Source: Streptomyces peucetius | GTDB lineage: Bacteria; Actinomycetota; Actinomycetes; Streptomycetales; Streptomycetaceae | Assembly (NCBI RefSeq): GCF_025854275.1 | Contig: NZ_CP107567.1 | Span: forward strand, 310,001 to 374,000 | Direction: 5' to 3' | DNA: 64,000 bases | In this document: piece by piece, positions 52,032 to 61,947 of the stretch | Layout: every line of letters starts with the position of its first letter | Numbering within the stretch: position 1 is the first letter of the stretch | Translations under genes and position numbers: made by a program | Notes under the pieces: generated by a model | What the model saw: the letters and a program-made list of their open reading frames with translations, nothing else | The model's database searches: none | Told to the model about the DNA's origin: nothing

Positions 52032-53357
52032 TCAACTCTCCTTGGAGGAGGCGCCCGGGACCCGTGCCAGTTCGGGCGAGGCGTTGTCCAGCGGGACGGA
52101 CCCCGAACGCACGAGTCCCAGCTGGACCGCCTGCCGGGGCAGCACGGCGTCCAGGACCCAGTCGGCGGCGACCCGTACCCGGTTCCCGGGCATCGCCGCG
52201 AGGTGGTAGCCGCGGGTGACGGCGCCCGCGAGAGGTCCGGACAGCGGCACGCCGAGAGGGTTCGCGGCCGCCTTGACGCCACCGAGGTCGACGGCGAAGC
52301 CGAGGTCGTGGTGGGAGTAGGCCTGCGCGGTGCCGCGGCCGAGCGACGCGGCGACGTTGTGGCCGGCCGTCCTGCCCTGCCGGGCGGCGTGCTGGGCCGT
52401 CATCGGTGTGTACTCGCCGGGCCGGGTGACGTCGGGGACCGCGGCGGCGTCGCCGCAGGCGAAGACTTCCGGGTGCCCGGGCACGGTGAGCCTGGAGTCG
52501 ACGACCAGCCGGCCGCGTTCCGCAGGCAGTCCCACGTCGGAGACGAGGGGGTCGGGTCGCACACCCACGCACCAGACCAGGGTGTGGGTGGCGATGTCGT
52601 CGCCGTCGTCGAGCAGCACCCCGGTCGCCGTGGCCTCCTTGACGGAGGTCTTGGTGCGGACCTCGACGCCGCGTTGGCGCAGCACCCGGCCGGCGGTGTC
52701 GGAGAGCCTGCGGTCCAGTTCGGGCAGTACCCGGTCGGCGATGTCCACCAGGATCCAGCGCGGCCGGACGCCGACGTGGCCGACGCGCTGCCGCTCGGCC
52801 TGCGCCCGGGTGAACAGCGCTCCCTGGGCGGCGACTTCCGTCCCGGTGTAGCCGGCGCCGACGACGACGAACGTGCGGCGGGCGGTGCGTTCCTCGGAGC
52901 TGTCCGCCGCGGCGGACAGCTCCATCTGGCGGGTGAGGTGGTCGCGCAGGTAGAGCGCCTCCGGCAGCCCGCGGAAGCCGTGAGCGTGTTCGGTGATGCC
53001 GGGCACGGGCAGCAGTTTGTTCACACTGCCGACGGCCAGGACCAGCCGGTCGTACGTGAGCCGGCCCGTGCCGCCTTCTGGTCCTTCGTAGTGGACCTGC
53101 CGGCCTTCGAGGTCGACCCCGGTGGCCTGGCCGAGCACCAGGCGGACCCGGGGCAGGGCGCCGGGGAGGGAGACCGTCACCCGGCGCGGCTCGAGGATTC
53201 CGGCCGCCACCTGGGGGAGCAGCGGAAGGTAGAGGAAGTAGTCGGTCGGGTTGAGCAGCACCACCTCTGCCTTGTCCCGCAGGTTCCGGCTGAGGGTGCG
53301 GGCCGCCTGGAAGCCGGCGAACCCGGCTCCGACGACCACGACTCGGGAACGGCTCAC
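52032..53357 (-). CDS. ndh: Type II NADH dehydrogenase (NDH-2)
   Basis: 441 residues: FAD motif VVVGAGFAGFQAARTL, DYFLYLPLLPQVAAG (quinone-side signature), second Rossmann VVVGAGYTGTEVAAQG for NADH, FACGDAAAVPD, MTAQHAARQG. Non-proton-pumping NADH:quinone oxidoreductase; peripheral membrane protein through its C-terminal region. GTG 53357 with GGAG. First gene of the NDH-2/transketolase/LigD-POL operon, which ties NADH oxidation to pentose supply and end repair. Confidence 0.9.
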   Translation of the reverse strand: MSRSRVVVVGAGFAGFQAARTLSRNLRDKAEVVLLNPTDYFLYLPLLPQVAAGILEPRRVTVSLPGALPRVRLVLGQATGVDLEGRQVHYEGPEGGTGRLTYDRLVLAVGSVNKLLPVPGITEHAHGFRGLPEALYLRDHLTRQMELSAAADSSEERTARRTFVVVGAGYTGTEVAAQGALFTRAQAERQRVGHVGVRPRWILVDIADRVLPELDRRLSDTAGRVLRQRGVEVRTKTSVKEATATGVLLDDGDDIATHTLVWCVGVRPDPLVSDVGLPAERGRLVVDSRLTVPGHPEVFACGDAAAVPDVTRPGEYTPMTAQHAARQGRTAGHNVAASLGRGTAQAYSHHDLGFAVDLGGVKAAANPLGVPLSGPLAGAVTRGYHLAAMPGNRVRVAADWVLDAVLPRQAVQLGLVRSGSVPLDNASPELARVPGASSKES

Positions 53358-53465
53358 GATCTGCTCCGTCCGCGAACGGGGATGAATACGGAATGTGCAC
53401 GTCGAGCGCGGATCCCGGGTGCCCGTGGCCCCGGCCGTCAAACCAGCGGCGGCCGTCCGGCCGCG

Positions 53466-53690
53466 TCACTCGTAGGTGCGGCGGTTCGGGTCCTCGACCA
53501 CCGGCGTGGAGGGCGGCACGACCACGCGCCTGCGCCGGGCGATGCTGGTGAAGGTCGCGACGCCGATGATGCCGACGGCCATGAGGATCAGACCGATGAC
53601 GTCGAGGTTGGCGCCCTGCACCTCCCAGTCGGTGGCGAATGTGAGGATCGCGCCGACGGCGATCAGGATGATGCATCCGCCAAGACCCAT
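53466..53690 (-). CDS. DUF6458-type small membrane protein, 74 aa
   Basis: Two hydrophobic segments (GGCIILIAVGAILTFATDW; VIGLILMAVGIIGVATF) with VQGANLDVIG between, a basic loop and an acidic tail. The pattern is that of DUF6458. ATG 53690 follows AGGTGAG; a GTG three codons earlier is possible. Upstream of and in line with ndh, 108 bp away. Confidence 0.8.
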   Translation of the reverse strand: MGLGGCIILIAVGAILTFATDWEVQGANLDVIGLILMAVGIIGVATFTSIARRRRVVVPPSTPVVEDPNRRTYE

Positions 53691-53894
53691 GAGTCTCACC
53701 TGTTTCTGTAGGTCGGATGGTCCGCTTCCGGGTACCCGCCGGAGGTAGGGCCATGCATGGCGGGCCGCGCACGGCCCTTGGCCGGCGGCCCCGGATAGGG
53801 CACGCCGGGCAAGGGATCAAGAGCATCCGGGGAGGGCAAAGTCACAGCTCCGGGGCCTGCTGTGACTCTGGGTGGCTGTCCTACGATCCGTGGC

Positions 53895-55784
53895 ATGACG
53901 GTCCTTCCCGATGACGGGTTCTCACTGGCCGCCGAGTTCCCGGATGCGAACCACGAACAGTGGCAGCGCCTGGTCGAAGGCGTGCTGCGCAAGGCAGGCA
54001 GGGACGCGGCCGGGGCCGCGGCCGAGGACGCGCTGTCCACTGCCCTGGAGGACGGGATCACCACCCGTCCGCTCTACACGGCGGACGGCGCGCCCCCGGC
54101 GGCCTCCGCGGGCTGGCCGGGGTTCGCGCCGTTCACGCGTGGCGGCACACCGCAGGGCGGTTCGGTGGCGGGCTGGGATGTACGCCAGCGTCACGAACGG
54201 CCGGACGCGGCCCGTACGAACGAGGCGGTGCTCACCGACCTGGAGAACGGCGCCGCCTCGGTGTGGCTGGCCGTCGGCGAGGCGGGCGTGCCCGTGGAGG
54301 ACCTGGCCGCGGCGCTGGAGGGCGTCCATCTGGACCTGGCTCCCGTGGTGCTCGACGCGGGCGGCGCCTTCGACGCGGCGGCGCGCGAACTGCTCGGCCT
54401 GTACGAGAAGCGGGGCGTGGCGCCCGAGGCGGCGCTCGGCCGTCTCGGCGCGGACCCGCTGGGCCACGCCGCCCGCACCGGCCGCCACACCGGCATCGAG
54501 GAGGGCACGGCCGCGGCCGCCCAACTCGCCGCCCTGTGCCACGGGTCGTACCCGCTCCTGCGTGCGGTGAGCGTCGACGCGCTCCCGTACCACGAGGCCG
54601 GGGCGAGCGCCGCCCAGGAACTGGGCTGCTCGCTGGCGACCGGTGTCCTCTGGCTGCGTGAGCTGACCGGTGCCGGGCTGGACGCCCAAGCGGCCTGCGG
54701 GCAGTTGGAGTTCCGGTACGCGGCCACCGCCGACCAGTTCCTGACGATCGCCAAGCTCCGTGCGGCACGCCGGCTGTGGTCACGGGTGGCCGAGGTGTGC
54801 GGCGTGAGCGGCCCGGCCGGTGCCCAGCGCCAGCACGCGGTGACGTCGGCGGTCATGATGGCGCGCCGCGACCCGTGGGTGAACATGCTGCGCACCACGG
54901 TCGCCTCGCTGGCCGCGGGCGTGGGCGGCGCCGACGCGGTGACCGTGCTTCCGTTCGACCACGCGCTGGGCCTGCCGGACGCGTTCGCGCGCCGCATCGC
55001 CCGTAACACGTCCACGATCCTGATCGAGGAGTCGCATCTGGGCCGCGTCGTCGACCCGGCGGGCGGCTCCTGGTACGTGGAGCGGCTCACGGACGAGCTC
55101 GCCGAGGCGGCCTGGGCGTGGTTCCAGGAGATCGAGCGGGCCGGCGGCCAGGCCGCCGCGCTGCGCGGCGGCCTGATCGAGGAGCGGATCGGCGCGGCCT
55201 GGGAGGTCCGCCGGCGGCGGCTGGCCACCCGCCGCGAACCGGTCACCGGCGTCAGCGAGTTCCCGCTGCTGGGTCAGGCGGCGGTGGAGCGGGACCCGGC
55301 ACCGCGGCGGCCCTCGGGCGGCCTGCCCGTGGTGCGCCGTGACGAGGCGTTCGAGGCGCTGCGGGCGCGGTCCGACGCGCACCTGGCGGCGACGGGCGAC
55401 CGGCCGAAGGTGTTCGTCGCGGCGCTCGGCCCGGCTGCCGCGCACACCGCGCGGGCGGGCTTCGCGGCCAACCTCTTCCAGGCGGGCGGCATCGAGCCGG
55501 TGCACGACCCGGTGACCGTCGACGCGGACTCGGCCGCTGCGGCGTTCGCGGCCAGCGGCGCCGTGGTGGCGTGCATCTGCTCGAGCGACGCGCTCTACGA
55601 GCAGCAGGCCGCCGGCGTGGCCGAGGCCCTGAAGGCGGCCGGCGCGCGGCGGGTGTATCTCGCCGGGCGGCCCGGCGAACAACGAGAGACGTACGAGAGG
55701 GCCGGGGTCGACGAGTTCGTCGTCGCGGGCGGCGACGCGGTCGCGGTGCTGACCGGGGCCCTCGACCGGATCGGAGTGGTGTGA
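53895..55784 (+). CDS. mutA: Methylmalonyl-CoA mutase small subunit
   Basis: 629 residues, a TIM-barrel/B12-like fold without the B12-binding His (no DxHxxG; the region reads ICSSDALYE), as expected for the non-catalytic Mut[46 protein letters not shown] and [24 protein letters not shown] are typical. With MutB it isomerises methylmalonyl-CoA and succinyl-CoA. ATG 53895. Its stop overlaps mutB by one base (TGATG). Confidence 0.95.
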   Translation: MTVLPDDGFSLAAEFPDANHEQWQRLVEGVLRKAGRDAAGAAAEDALSTALEDGITTRPLYTADGAPPAASAGWPGFAPFTRGGTPQGGSVAGWDVRQRHERPDAARTNEAVLTDLENGAASVWLAVGEAGVPVEDLAAALEGVHLDLAPVVLDAGGAFDAAARELLGLYEKRGVAPEAALGRLGADPLGHAARTGRHTGIEEGTAAAAQLAALCHGSYPLLRAVSVDALPYHEAGASAAQELGCSLATGVLWLRELTGAGLDAQAACGQLEFRYAATADQFLTIAKLRAARRLWSRVAEVCGVSGPAGAQRQHAVTSAVMMARRDPWVNMLRTTVASLAAGVGGADAVTVLPFDHALGLPDAFARRIARNTSTILIEESHLGRVVDPAGGSWYVERLTDELAEAAWAWFQEIERAGGQAAALRGGLIEERIGAAWEVRRRRLATRREPVTGVSEFPLLGQAAVERDPAPRRPSGGLPVVRRDEAFEALRARSDAHLAATGDRPKVFVAALGPAAAHTARAGFAANLFQAGGIEPVHDPVTVDADSAAAAFAASGAVVACICSSDALYEQQAAGVAEALKAAGARRVYLAGRPGEQRETYERAGVDEFVVAGGDAVAVLTGALDRIGVV

Positions 55785-57991
55785 TGGGCATCCCGGACTT
55801 CACGGGGATCGAGCTGGGGCCCGCCGCCGCGGGAACGGCCGGTCGGGAGCAGTGGCAGGCGGCGGTCGAGGCGGCCACCGGCAAGGAGCCCGGTGAGCTG
55901 GTGTGGGAGACGCCGGAGGGCATCGGGGTGAAGCCCCTGTACACGGACGGTGATCTCGAGGGCGTCGACTTCCTCTCGACGTATCCGGGCGTGGCGCCGT
56001 ACCTGCGCGGCCCGTACCCGACGATGTACGTCAACCAGCCCTGGACGATCCGTCAGTACGCCGGGTTCTCCACGGCCGAGGAGTCGAACGCCTTCTACCG
56101 GCGGAATCTGGCGGCCGGCCAGAGGGGCCTGTCCGTCGCCTTCGACCTGCCGACGCACCGCGGGTACGACAGCGACCATCCGCGGGTGACCGGGGACGTC
56201 GGCATGGCCGGCGTGGCGATCGACTCGATCTACGACATGCGGCAGCTGTTTGACGGCATTCCGCTGGACCGCATGAGCGTGTCGATGACCATGAACGGCG
56301 CGGTGCTGCCGGTCCTGGCGCTGTACATCGTGGCCGCGGAGGAGCAGGGCGTACCGGCCGAGAAGCTGGCGGGGACCATCCAGAACGACATCCTCAAGGA
56401 GTTCATGGTCCGCAACACCTACATCTATCCGCCCGGCCCCTCGATGCGGATCATCTCGGACATCTTCGCGTTCACCTCGCAGAAGATGCCGCGCTACAAC
56501 TCGATCTCCATCTCGGGCTACCACATCCAGGAGGCCGGGGCCACGGCCGACCTGGAGCTCGCGTACACGCTGGCCGACGGCATGGAGTATCTGCGGGCGG
56601 GCGTCGCGGCCGGCATGGACGTGGACGCGTTCGCGCCCCGGCTGTCGTTCTTCTGGGCGATCGGCATGAACTTCTTCATGGAGGTCGCCAAGCTGCGGGC
56701 GGCGCGGCTGCTGTGGGCGAAGCTGGTGAAGCGGTTCGACCCGAAGAACCCCAAGTCGCTGTCGCTGCGCACCCACTCGCAGACCTCCGGCTGGTCGCTC
56801 ACGGCGCAGGACGTCTTCAACAACGTCACCCGCACCTGTGTCGAGGCGATGGCCGCGACGCAGGGCCACACCCAGTCGCTGCACACCAACGCCCTCGACG
56901 AGGCGCTGGCGCTGCCGACCGACTTCTCGGCCCGCATCGCCCGCAACACGCAGCTGCTGCTCCAGCAGGAGTCCGGGACCTGCCGGGTCATCGACCCGTG
57001 GGGCGGCAGCGCGTACGTCGAGAGGCTGACGCACGACCTCGCCCGGCGCGCCTGGCAGCACATCGAGGAGGTCGAGGCCGCCGGCGGCATGGCGAAGGCC
57101 ATCGACGCCGGCATCCCCAAGCTGCGGGTGGAGGAGGCCGCAGCCCGCACCCAGGCCCGTATCGACTCCGGCCGGCAGCCGGTGATCGGCGTGAACAAGT
57201 ACCGGGTGGAGTCCGACGAGCAGATCGAGGTGCTCAAGGTTGACAACTCCCAGGTGCGCGCCCAGCAGATCGAGAAGCTCCGGCGGCTGCGCGCGGAGCG
57301 CGACGAGGCCGCCTGCCAGGACGCGCTGCGCGCCCTGACTGCGGCGGCGCAGGCCGGGCCGGCGCAGGGCGGCGGCCTGGAGGGCAATCTGCTGGCGCTG
57401 GCCGTGGACGCGGCCCGTGCCATGGCCACGGTCGGTGAGATCTCCGACGCCCTGGAGAAGGTGTACGGCAGGCACTCGGGCCAGATCCGTACGATCTCCG
57501 GCGTGTACAGGAACGAGGCAGGTATGTCGCCCGCGGTGGACGAGACCCGTGCCCTGGTCGACGCGTTCGAGCAGGACGAGGGGCGCCGGCCGCGCATCCT
57601 GGTCGCCAAGATGGGGCAGGACGGTCATGACCGCGGTCAGAAGGTGATCGCGACCGCGTTCGCCGACCTCGGTTTCGACGTGGACGTCGGCCCGCTGTTC
57701 CAGACGCCGGCCGAGGTGGCACGGCAGGCGGTCGAGGCGGACGTGCACATCGTCGGCGTCTCGTCGCTGGCCGCCGGTCATCTGACGCTGGTGCCCGCGC
57801 TGCGGGAGCAGCTGGCCGCCGAGGGACGCGACGACATCATGATCGTCGTGGGCGGTGTGATCCCGCCGCAGGACGTCCCCGCGCTCCACGAGGCCGGTGC
57901 GGCGGCCGTCTTCCCACCGGGCACGGTCATCCCGGACGCCGCCAGGGACCTGGTACGGACGCTGGCCGCCTCGCTCGGCCACGAGTCGTAG
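55784..57991 (+). CDS. mutB: Methylmalonyl-CoA mutase large subunit (B12-dependent)
   Basis: 735 residues. The barrel has [60 protein letters not shown]. The C-terminal cobalamin domain has [12 protein letters not shown] with cobalt ligand His615, GVSSLAAGH and [10 protein letters not shown]. Makes succinyl-CoA from propionyl-CoA-derived methylmalonyl-CoA, or the reverse for polyketide building blocks. ATG 55784, translationally coupled to mutA. Confidence 0.96.
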   Translation: MGIPDFTGIELGPAAAGTAGREQWQAAVEAATGKEPGELVWETPEGIGVKPLYTDGDLEGVDFLSTYPGVAPYLRGPYPTMYVNQPWTIRQYAGFSTAEESNAFYRRNLAAGQRGLSVAFDLPTHRGYDSDHPRVTGDVGMAGVAIDSIYDMRQLFDGIPLDRMSVSMTMNGAVLPVLALYIVAAEEQGVPAEKLAGTIQNDILKEFMVRNTYIYPPGPSMRIISDIFAFTSQKMPRYNSISISGYHIQEAGATADLELAYTLADGMEYLRAGVAAGMDVDAFAPRLSFFWAIGMNFFMEVAKLRAARLLWAKLVKRFDPKNPKSLSLRTHSQTSGWSLTAQDVFNNVTRTCVEAMAATQGHTQSLHTNALDEALALPTDFSARIARNTQLLLQQESGTCRVIDPWGGSAYVERLTHDLARRAWQHIEEVEAAGGMAKAIDAGIPKLRVEEAAARTQARIDSGRQPVIGVNKYRVESDEQIEVLKVDNSQVRAQQIEKLRRLRAERDEAACQDALRALTAAAQAGPAQGGGLEGNLLALAVDAARAMATVGEISDALEKVYGRHSGQIRTISGVYRNEAGMSPAVDETRALVDAFEQDEGRRPRILVAKMGQDGHDRGQKVIATAFADLGFDVDVGPLFQTPAEVARQAVEADVHIVGVSSLAAGHLTLVPALREQLAAEGRDDIMIVVGGVIPPQDVPALHEAGAAAVFPPGTVIPDAARDLVRTLAASLGHES

Positions 57992-57995
57992 GCCC

Positions 57996-58982
57996 ATGCC
58001 GCCGAGGATCGACGTCGACGCGTACGTCAAGGGAGTGCGTGACGGTTCGCGGGCGTACATCGCCCGCGCCGTCACGCTGGTGGAGTCGGGCCGCCCCGAC
58101 CACCGGGCGCTCGCCCAGCAGTTGCTGACCGAGCTGCTGCCGTTCACCGGCGCGGCGCGGAGGGTCGGCATCAGCGGCGTGCCCGGCGTCGGCAAGTCCA
58201 CGTTCATCGACGCTCTCGGCTCGATGCTGACCGGGCTCGGGCACCGGGTGGCGGTCCTCGCCGTCGACCCGTCGTCCAGCCGCACCGGCGGCTCGATCCT
58301 GGGTGACAAGACCCGGATGGAGCGCCTGGCGGTGGACCCGGCGGCATTTGTACGCCCCTCCCCCAGCTCGGGGACGCTGGGCGGGGTCGCCAGGGCGACC
58401 CGGGAGACGATGGTCGTGATGGAGGCCGCCGGCTACGACGTCGTGCTCGTCGAGACGGTCGGGGTCGGCCAGTCGGAGACCGCCGTGGCCGGCATGGTCG
58501 ACTCGTTCCTGCTGCTGAGTCTCGCCCGCACCGGCGACCAGCTGCAGGGCATCAAGAAGGGCGTGCTGGAGCTGGCAGACGTGATCGCGGTCAACAAGGC
58601 CGACGGCCCGCACGAGCGGGACGCCCGCTCCGCCGCCCGTGAACTGGCCGGGGCGCTGCGCCTGATGAACCCGGCGGACGCCGCGTGGACGCCGCCGGTC
58701 CTGTCGTGCAGCGCCCGGGAGGGCACCGGACTCGACGCCGTGTGGGAGCGGCTGGAGCAGCACCGGGCGGTGCTCTCGGCGGCGGGCACGCTCGACGCCA
58801 AGCGCCGCGAGCAGCAGATCGAGTGGACCTGGGCGATGGTCCACGACACCCTGCTGGACCGGCTGCGCCGGCACCCGGGTGTGCGTGAACTGACCCCCGG
58901 CCTGGAACAGCTGGTGCGCGACGGCGAGCTGACCGCGACGCTCGCGGCCGAGCGCATCCTCGACGCCTTCGGGCGGCCGTAG
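57996..58982 (+). CDS. meaB: MeaB/ArgK-type GTPase chaperone of methylmalonyl-CoA mutase
   Basis: 328 residues of the G3E family: P-loop GVPGVGKSTFID, LAVDPSSSRTGGSILGDKTRM, FVRPSPSSGTLGGVA, ETVGVGQSE (switch/G3), NKAD (G4). It protects and reloads the mutase's cobalamin using GTP. Four bases after mutB, so in the operon. A terminator-like hairpin follows at 59144. Confidence 0.95.
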   Translation: MPPRIDVDAYVKGVRDGSRAYIARAVTLVESGRPDHRALAQQLLTELLPFTGAARRVGISGVPGVGKSTFIDALGSMLTGLGHRVAVLAVDPSSSRTGGSILGDKTRMERLAVDPAAFVRPSPSSGTLGGVARATRETMVVMEAAGYDVVLVETVGVGQSETAVAGMVDSFLLLSLARTGDQLQGIKKGVLELADVIAVNKADGPHERDARSAARELAGALRLMNPADAAWTPPVLSCSAREGTGLDAVWERLEQHRAVLSAAGTLDAKRREQQIEWTWAMVHDTLLDRLRRHPGVRELTPGLEQLVRDGELTATLAAERILDAFGRP

Positions 58983-59373
58983 GAGTACGGTTCGGACGGC
59001 CGCAGGAGCCGCCGTCACCGTGCCGCGTCCCGTTCTCCGGTCCGCCGTCCGCGGGCTGTGCCTGCGGCCGTTCCGGTCGCGGCCGCCGGCGTCTCACGGG
59101 CGGCTGTTGGCCGGTCCGGCGTACGCCCCACCGGGGCAAGGGGCGGGCCGGGCACGGAGGTCCGCCGATTCTCCGTGCCCGGCCCGTTCTCCCATCCCAT
59201 GGCCGCTCGGCCGATCTCCGGGTCCCCGTCTCCCCCGGACCCAAACATCGCCTCTCCGGATCGGTGCCCTGTCCGGCCGTCCTTCCGTGTCACTGCCGGG
59301 GCACCTGGGTACCCGCCCGGCGGCAGCCGCCCGGAGCGGGCCGGCAGGGATTTCCACTGGAAGGCGAGCAGCG
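58983..59373. other. Gene-free stretch, 391 bp, containing a terminator
   Basis: Holds the hairpin at 59144-59186 and, near its end, the ribosome binding site of the CBS gene; no coding frame credible. Confidence 0.4.
59144..59186 (+). terminator. Terminator after the mutAB-meaB operon
   Basis: Perfect 16-bp stem (CGGGCCGGGCACGGAG and complement), 11-nt loop. Confidence 0.75.
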
Positions 59374-59802
59374 ATGGCAGAGATCGTAAGAGAAGTGATG
59401 ACGGCCGGTGTGGCGGCGGTCCGGCCGGACGCCTCACTGGTCGAGGCGGCCCGGCTGATGCGGGACCTGGACATCGGCGATGTGCTGGTCGCCGACGGCG
59501 ACCGCGTGGTCGGCGTGCTCACCGACCGGGACATCACCCTGCGCTCGGTCGCCGAGGGAGCCGATCCCGTCGGTGTCAGCGCCGTCTCCGCGTGCACGCC
59601 CGACCCTGTGTGCGTGACCCCCGACGATTCGGTGGCGTCGGCCGTGCGTCTGATGCGCACCCACGCGGTGCGCAGGCTGCCGGTGGTGGAGGACGGCCGT
59701 CCGCTCGGGGTGGTGAGCATCGGTGATCTGGCCGCCGTCCAGGATCCCGGCTCTGCCCTGGCCGAGATCAGCCTCGCCGAGAGCAACAACGAAAGGAGCT
59801 GA
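59374..59802 (+). CDS. Paired CBS-domain protein
   Basis: 142 residues with two CBS motifs: VREVMTAGVAAVRPDASLVEAARLM (1-60) and CTPDPVCVTPDDSVASAVRLM (70-130). Similar stand-alone CBS proteins (e.g. mycobacterial Hrp1) are hypoxia/stress induced and bind adenine nucleotides. ATG 59374 follows GGAAGGCGA. Three bases before the DJ-1 gene's start region, so co-transcribed with it. Confidence 0.9.
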   Translation: MAEIVREVMTAGVAAVRPDASLVEAARLMRDLDIGDVLVADGDRVVGVLTDRDITLRSVAEGADPVGVSAVSACTPDPVCVTPDDSVASAVRLMRTHAVRRLPVVEDGRPLGVVSIGDLAAVQDPGSALAEISLAESNNERS

Positions 59803-59804
59803 TC

Positions 59805-60362
59805 ATGCTGATCGCGTTTCTGACAGCCCCCGAAGGGGTCGAACAGGTCGAACTCACGGAGCCGTGGAAGGCCGTGGCGGACACCGGGGACAAGCCGCAG
59901 CTGGTGTCGACGCGTCCCGGTCAGGTGCAGGCATTCGACCATCTCGACAAGGCGGAGACCTTTCCCGTCGACCAGGTGGTCGCGGACGCCTCGGTGGACG
60001 AGTTCGGCGCCCTGGTGCTGCCCGGCGGTGTGGCCAATCCCGACGCGCTGCGGCTGGACAAGGACGCCGTCGCATTCGTGAAGGCGTTCTTCGAGGCGGG
60101 CAAGCCGGTCGCGGCGATCTGCCATGCGCCGTGGACGCTGATCGAGGCGGACGTGGTGCGCGGCCGCACCATGACGTCATGGCCGAGTCTGCGCACGGAC
60201 CTGCTCAACGCGGGTGCCGACTGGGTGGACGAACAGGTCAAGGTCTGCGAGGGCGCGCCCAGCACCCTCATCACCAGCCGCAAGCCGGGCGATCTCGAGG
60301 CGTTCTGCGAGGCGTTCACCGCCGAGTTCGCCAAGCTCTCCGGAGCGGCGGCGGGACGCTGA
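59805..60362 (+). CDS. DJ-1/PfpI-family protein
   Basis: 185 residues with the nucleophile elbow AICHAPW (Cys106) and LVLPGGVANPDALR. Family members are glyoxalase III/deglycase or stress chaperones. ATG 59805 follows GAAAGGAG; only a few bases separate it from the CBS gene, so it is the second gene of a two-gene stress operon. Confidence 0.9.
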   Translation: MLIAFLTAPEGVEQVELTEPWKAVADTGDKPQLVSTRPGQVQAFDHLDKAETFPVDQVVADASVDEFGALVLPGGVANPDALRLDKDAVAFVKAFFEAGKPVAAICHAPWTLIEADVVRGRTMTSWPSLRTDLLNAGADWVDEQVKVCEGAPSTLITSRKPGDLEAFCEAFTAEFAKLSGAAAGR

Positions 60363-60459
60363 TCGGACCTGTGACGGTCGACGGCTCACGACGACTTCGC
60401 AACGGGTCGCCGGGCGGGCGCGGGAGCGCCCGCCCGGCCCGCGTCCACGGCCCACGCGT

Positions 60460-60717
60460 TCACGGCTGCCGCGACCGGGCGCCGGCTCGGGTGCGGCCCG
60501 GCGCGACGGGGCGCTCGGGGTGGCGCCGCAGATACTCGGCCTCCAGGTCCGCCATCCGCACGTTGTGCGCCTCCAGGGCGGCGGCCGAGCCGTACAGCAG
60601 AGTGTCGTGCCGGCTCCGGTGGATGGTCTCCAGTTCCCGCAGCAGGTCCTGTTCGCCGAGTTCCGCCGGGTCGACGCCCCTGTGCCGGTGCTCGTGCTCG
60701 TGCTCGTTCTCGTTCAC
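60460..60717 (-). CDS. DUF6158-type small protein, 85 aa
   Basis: GTG 60717 with AGGGACGG upstream. The start is His/Glu-rich (NENEHEHEHRHRG), then the characteristic LGEQDLLRELETIHRSRHDTLLYGS and ADLEAEYLRRHPE. Helical, cytosolic, unknown function; often encoded near stress genes in streptomycetes. Divergent from the eRF1-like gene. Confidence 0.75.
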   Translation of the reverse strand: MNENEHEHEHRHRGVDPAELGEQDLLRELETIHRSRHDTLLYGSAAALEAHNVRMADLEAEYLRRHPERPVAPGRTRAGARSRQP

Positions 60718-60816
60718 GGCGACCGTCCCTTCCGAGTGGTGCTGGTCGTGGCGTGTGGTGGTCGGCCTACGGGTACCCGCTCGTGACGCGATACCCGGCC
60801 TCCGAGGGAGGAAGTA

Positions 60817-61947
60817 ATGCAGCTGTCGTTTCTCACCCCTCTCTACGAGCGTCCCGGCCCATGGGCCAGCGTTCATCTCGACACCAGCTGGGAGAACGAG
60901 GCCACGACGGCACGGCGCGAGCTCCAGGCCCGCGACGTGTGCGATTCCCTCGCCCGCCAGGGGGCCGACGACGCGACCGGTCGCGCCGTGTACGACGCGC
61001 TGATGTCACGGCCGGGGCCCACCCGCGGCGCGGGACGGGCCGTATTCGCCACCGCCGGCCAGGTGGTCCTGGATCCGCCGCTGGCCGCCCGCCCGCCGGC
61101 CCCCGTGGACGTCCAGTGGTCCGCGCTGCCGCATGTGTCGCCGCTGCTCGACCTCGCGGCGCAGGAACCGATGTGTCTCGTCGCCTACATCGACCGGCTG
61201 GGCGCCGACCTCGAGATACGCACGCCGCTCGGCAGCCGGGACGCCGGCGAGGCCCACGGCAAGGACTGGCCGATGCACCGGACCGGACGGGACGACTGGT
61301 CCGAGCGGCACTTCCAGCAGAGCGTCGAGAACACCTGGGAGGAGAACGCCGGCGAGGTCGCGGCCGCGATCGCGGCCTGCGACGCGGGCGTCCGCGCCGA
61401 TCTGATCGTGCTGGTGGGCGATCCGCGCGAGCGCCGGGCCGTGCACGACAAACTGCCCCCGCAGCTGGGCGCACGCACCGTGGAGTCCGAGCACGGCGGC
61501 CGGGCCGAGGGCACCACGACCCGCCTGCTCGACCAGGACATCGAGCAGGCCCGCCACGAGCACCTGCGCCACAAGGCCGAAGAGGAGCTGAACCGGTTCC
61601 GCTCCGCCCACGACGCGACCGCCGAGGGCGTGCCCGCACTGGTGGAGGCGGCGCGTGAACACCGGATCGCCGAGCTGCTCGTACGGCCCGACGGCCCGGA
61701 CACGCACCGTGAGGTCTGGGTCGGCGGCGAGGCCGACCAGCTGGCCGTACGCCGGTCCGAGACGCAGTACCTGGGCGACACGCGCCCGGCGTCGGCCCGG
61801 GCGGACGACGCGCTGCTGCGTTCGGCGACGGTGACCGGTGCGGAGGTGCAGAGCCTGCCGCCGGCCGTTGTCGGCGGCGACGACGTTCCGGCCGGCGGCC
61901 TGGGAGCGCTGCTGCGCTGGCCGTACGAGGAGATGGAACGGCGATGA
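60817..61947 (+). CDS. Bacterial eRF1-family protein (Rv2629/Msmeg1130-like; possible Balon-type ribosome hibernation factor)
   Basis: 376 residues. The N-terminal SFLTPLYERPGPWASVHLDTS and later Vms1/baeRF-like region (AIAACDAGVRADLIVLVGDPRERRA) are as in Rv2629 and Msmeg1130, homologues of the pelota-related hibernation factor Balon that sits in the ribosomal A site of dormant ribosomes. There is no GGQ release motif in the sequence, which agrees with a non-hydrolytic role. ATG 60817. Its stop overlaps the next gene by 4 nt (ATGA). Confidence 0.8.
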   Translation: MQLSFLTPLYERPGPWASVHLDTSWENEATTARRELQARDVCDSLARQGADDATGRAVYDALMSRPGPTRGAGRAVFATAGQVVLDPPLAARPPAPVDVQWSALPHVSPLLDLAAQEPMCLVAYIDRLGADLEIRTPLGSRDAGEAHGKDWPMHRTGRDDWSERHFQQSVENTWEENAGEVAAAIAACDAGVRADLIVLVGDPRERRAVHDKLPPQLGARTVESEHGGRAEGTTTRLLDQDIEQARHEHLRHKAEEELNRFRSAHDATAEGVPALVEAAREHRIAELLVRPDGPDTHREVWVGGEADQLAVRRSETQYLGDTRPASARADDALLRSATVTGAEVQSLPPAVVGGDDVPAGGLGALLRWPYEEMERR

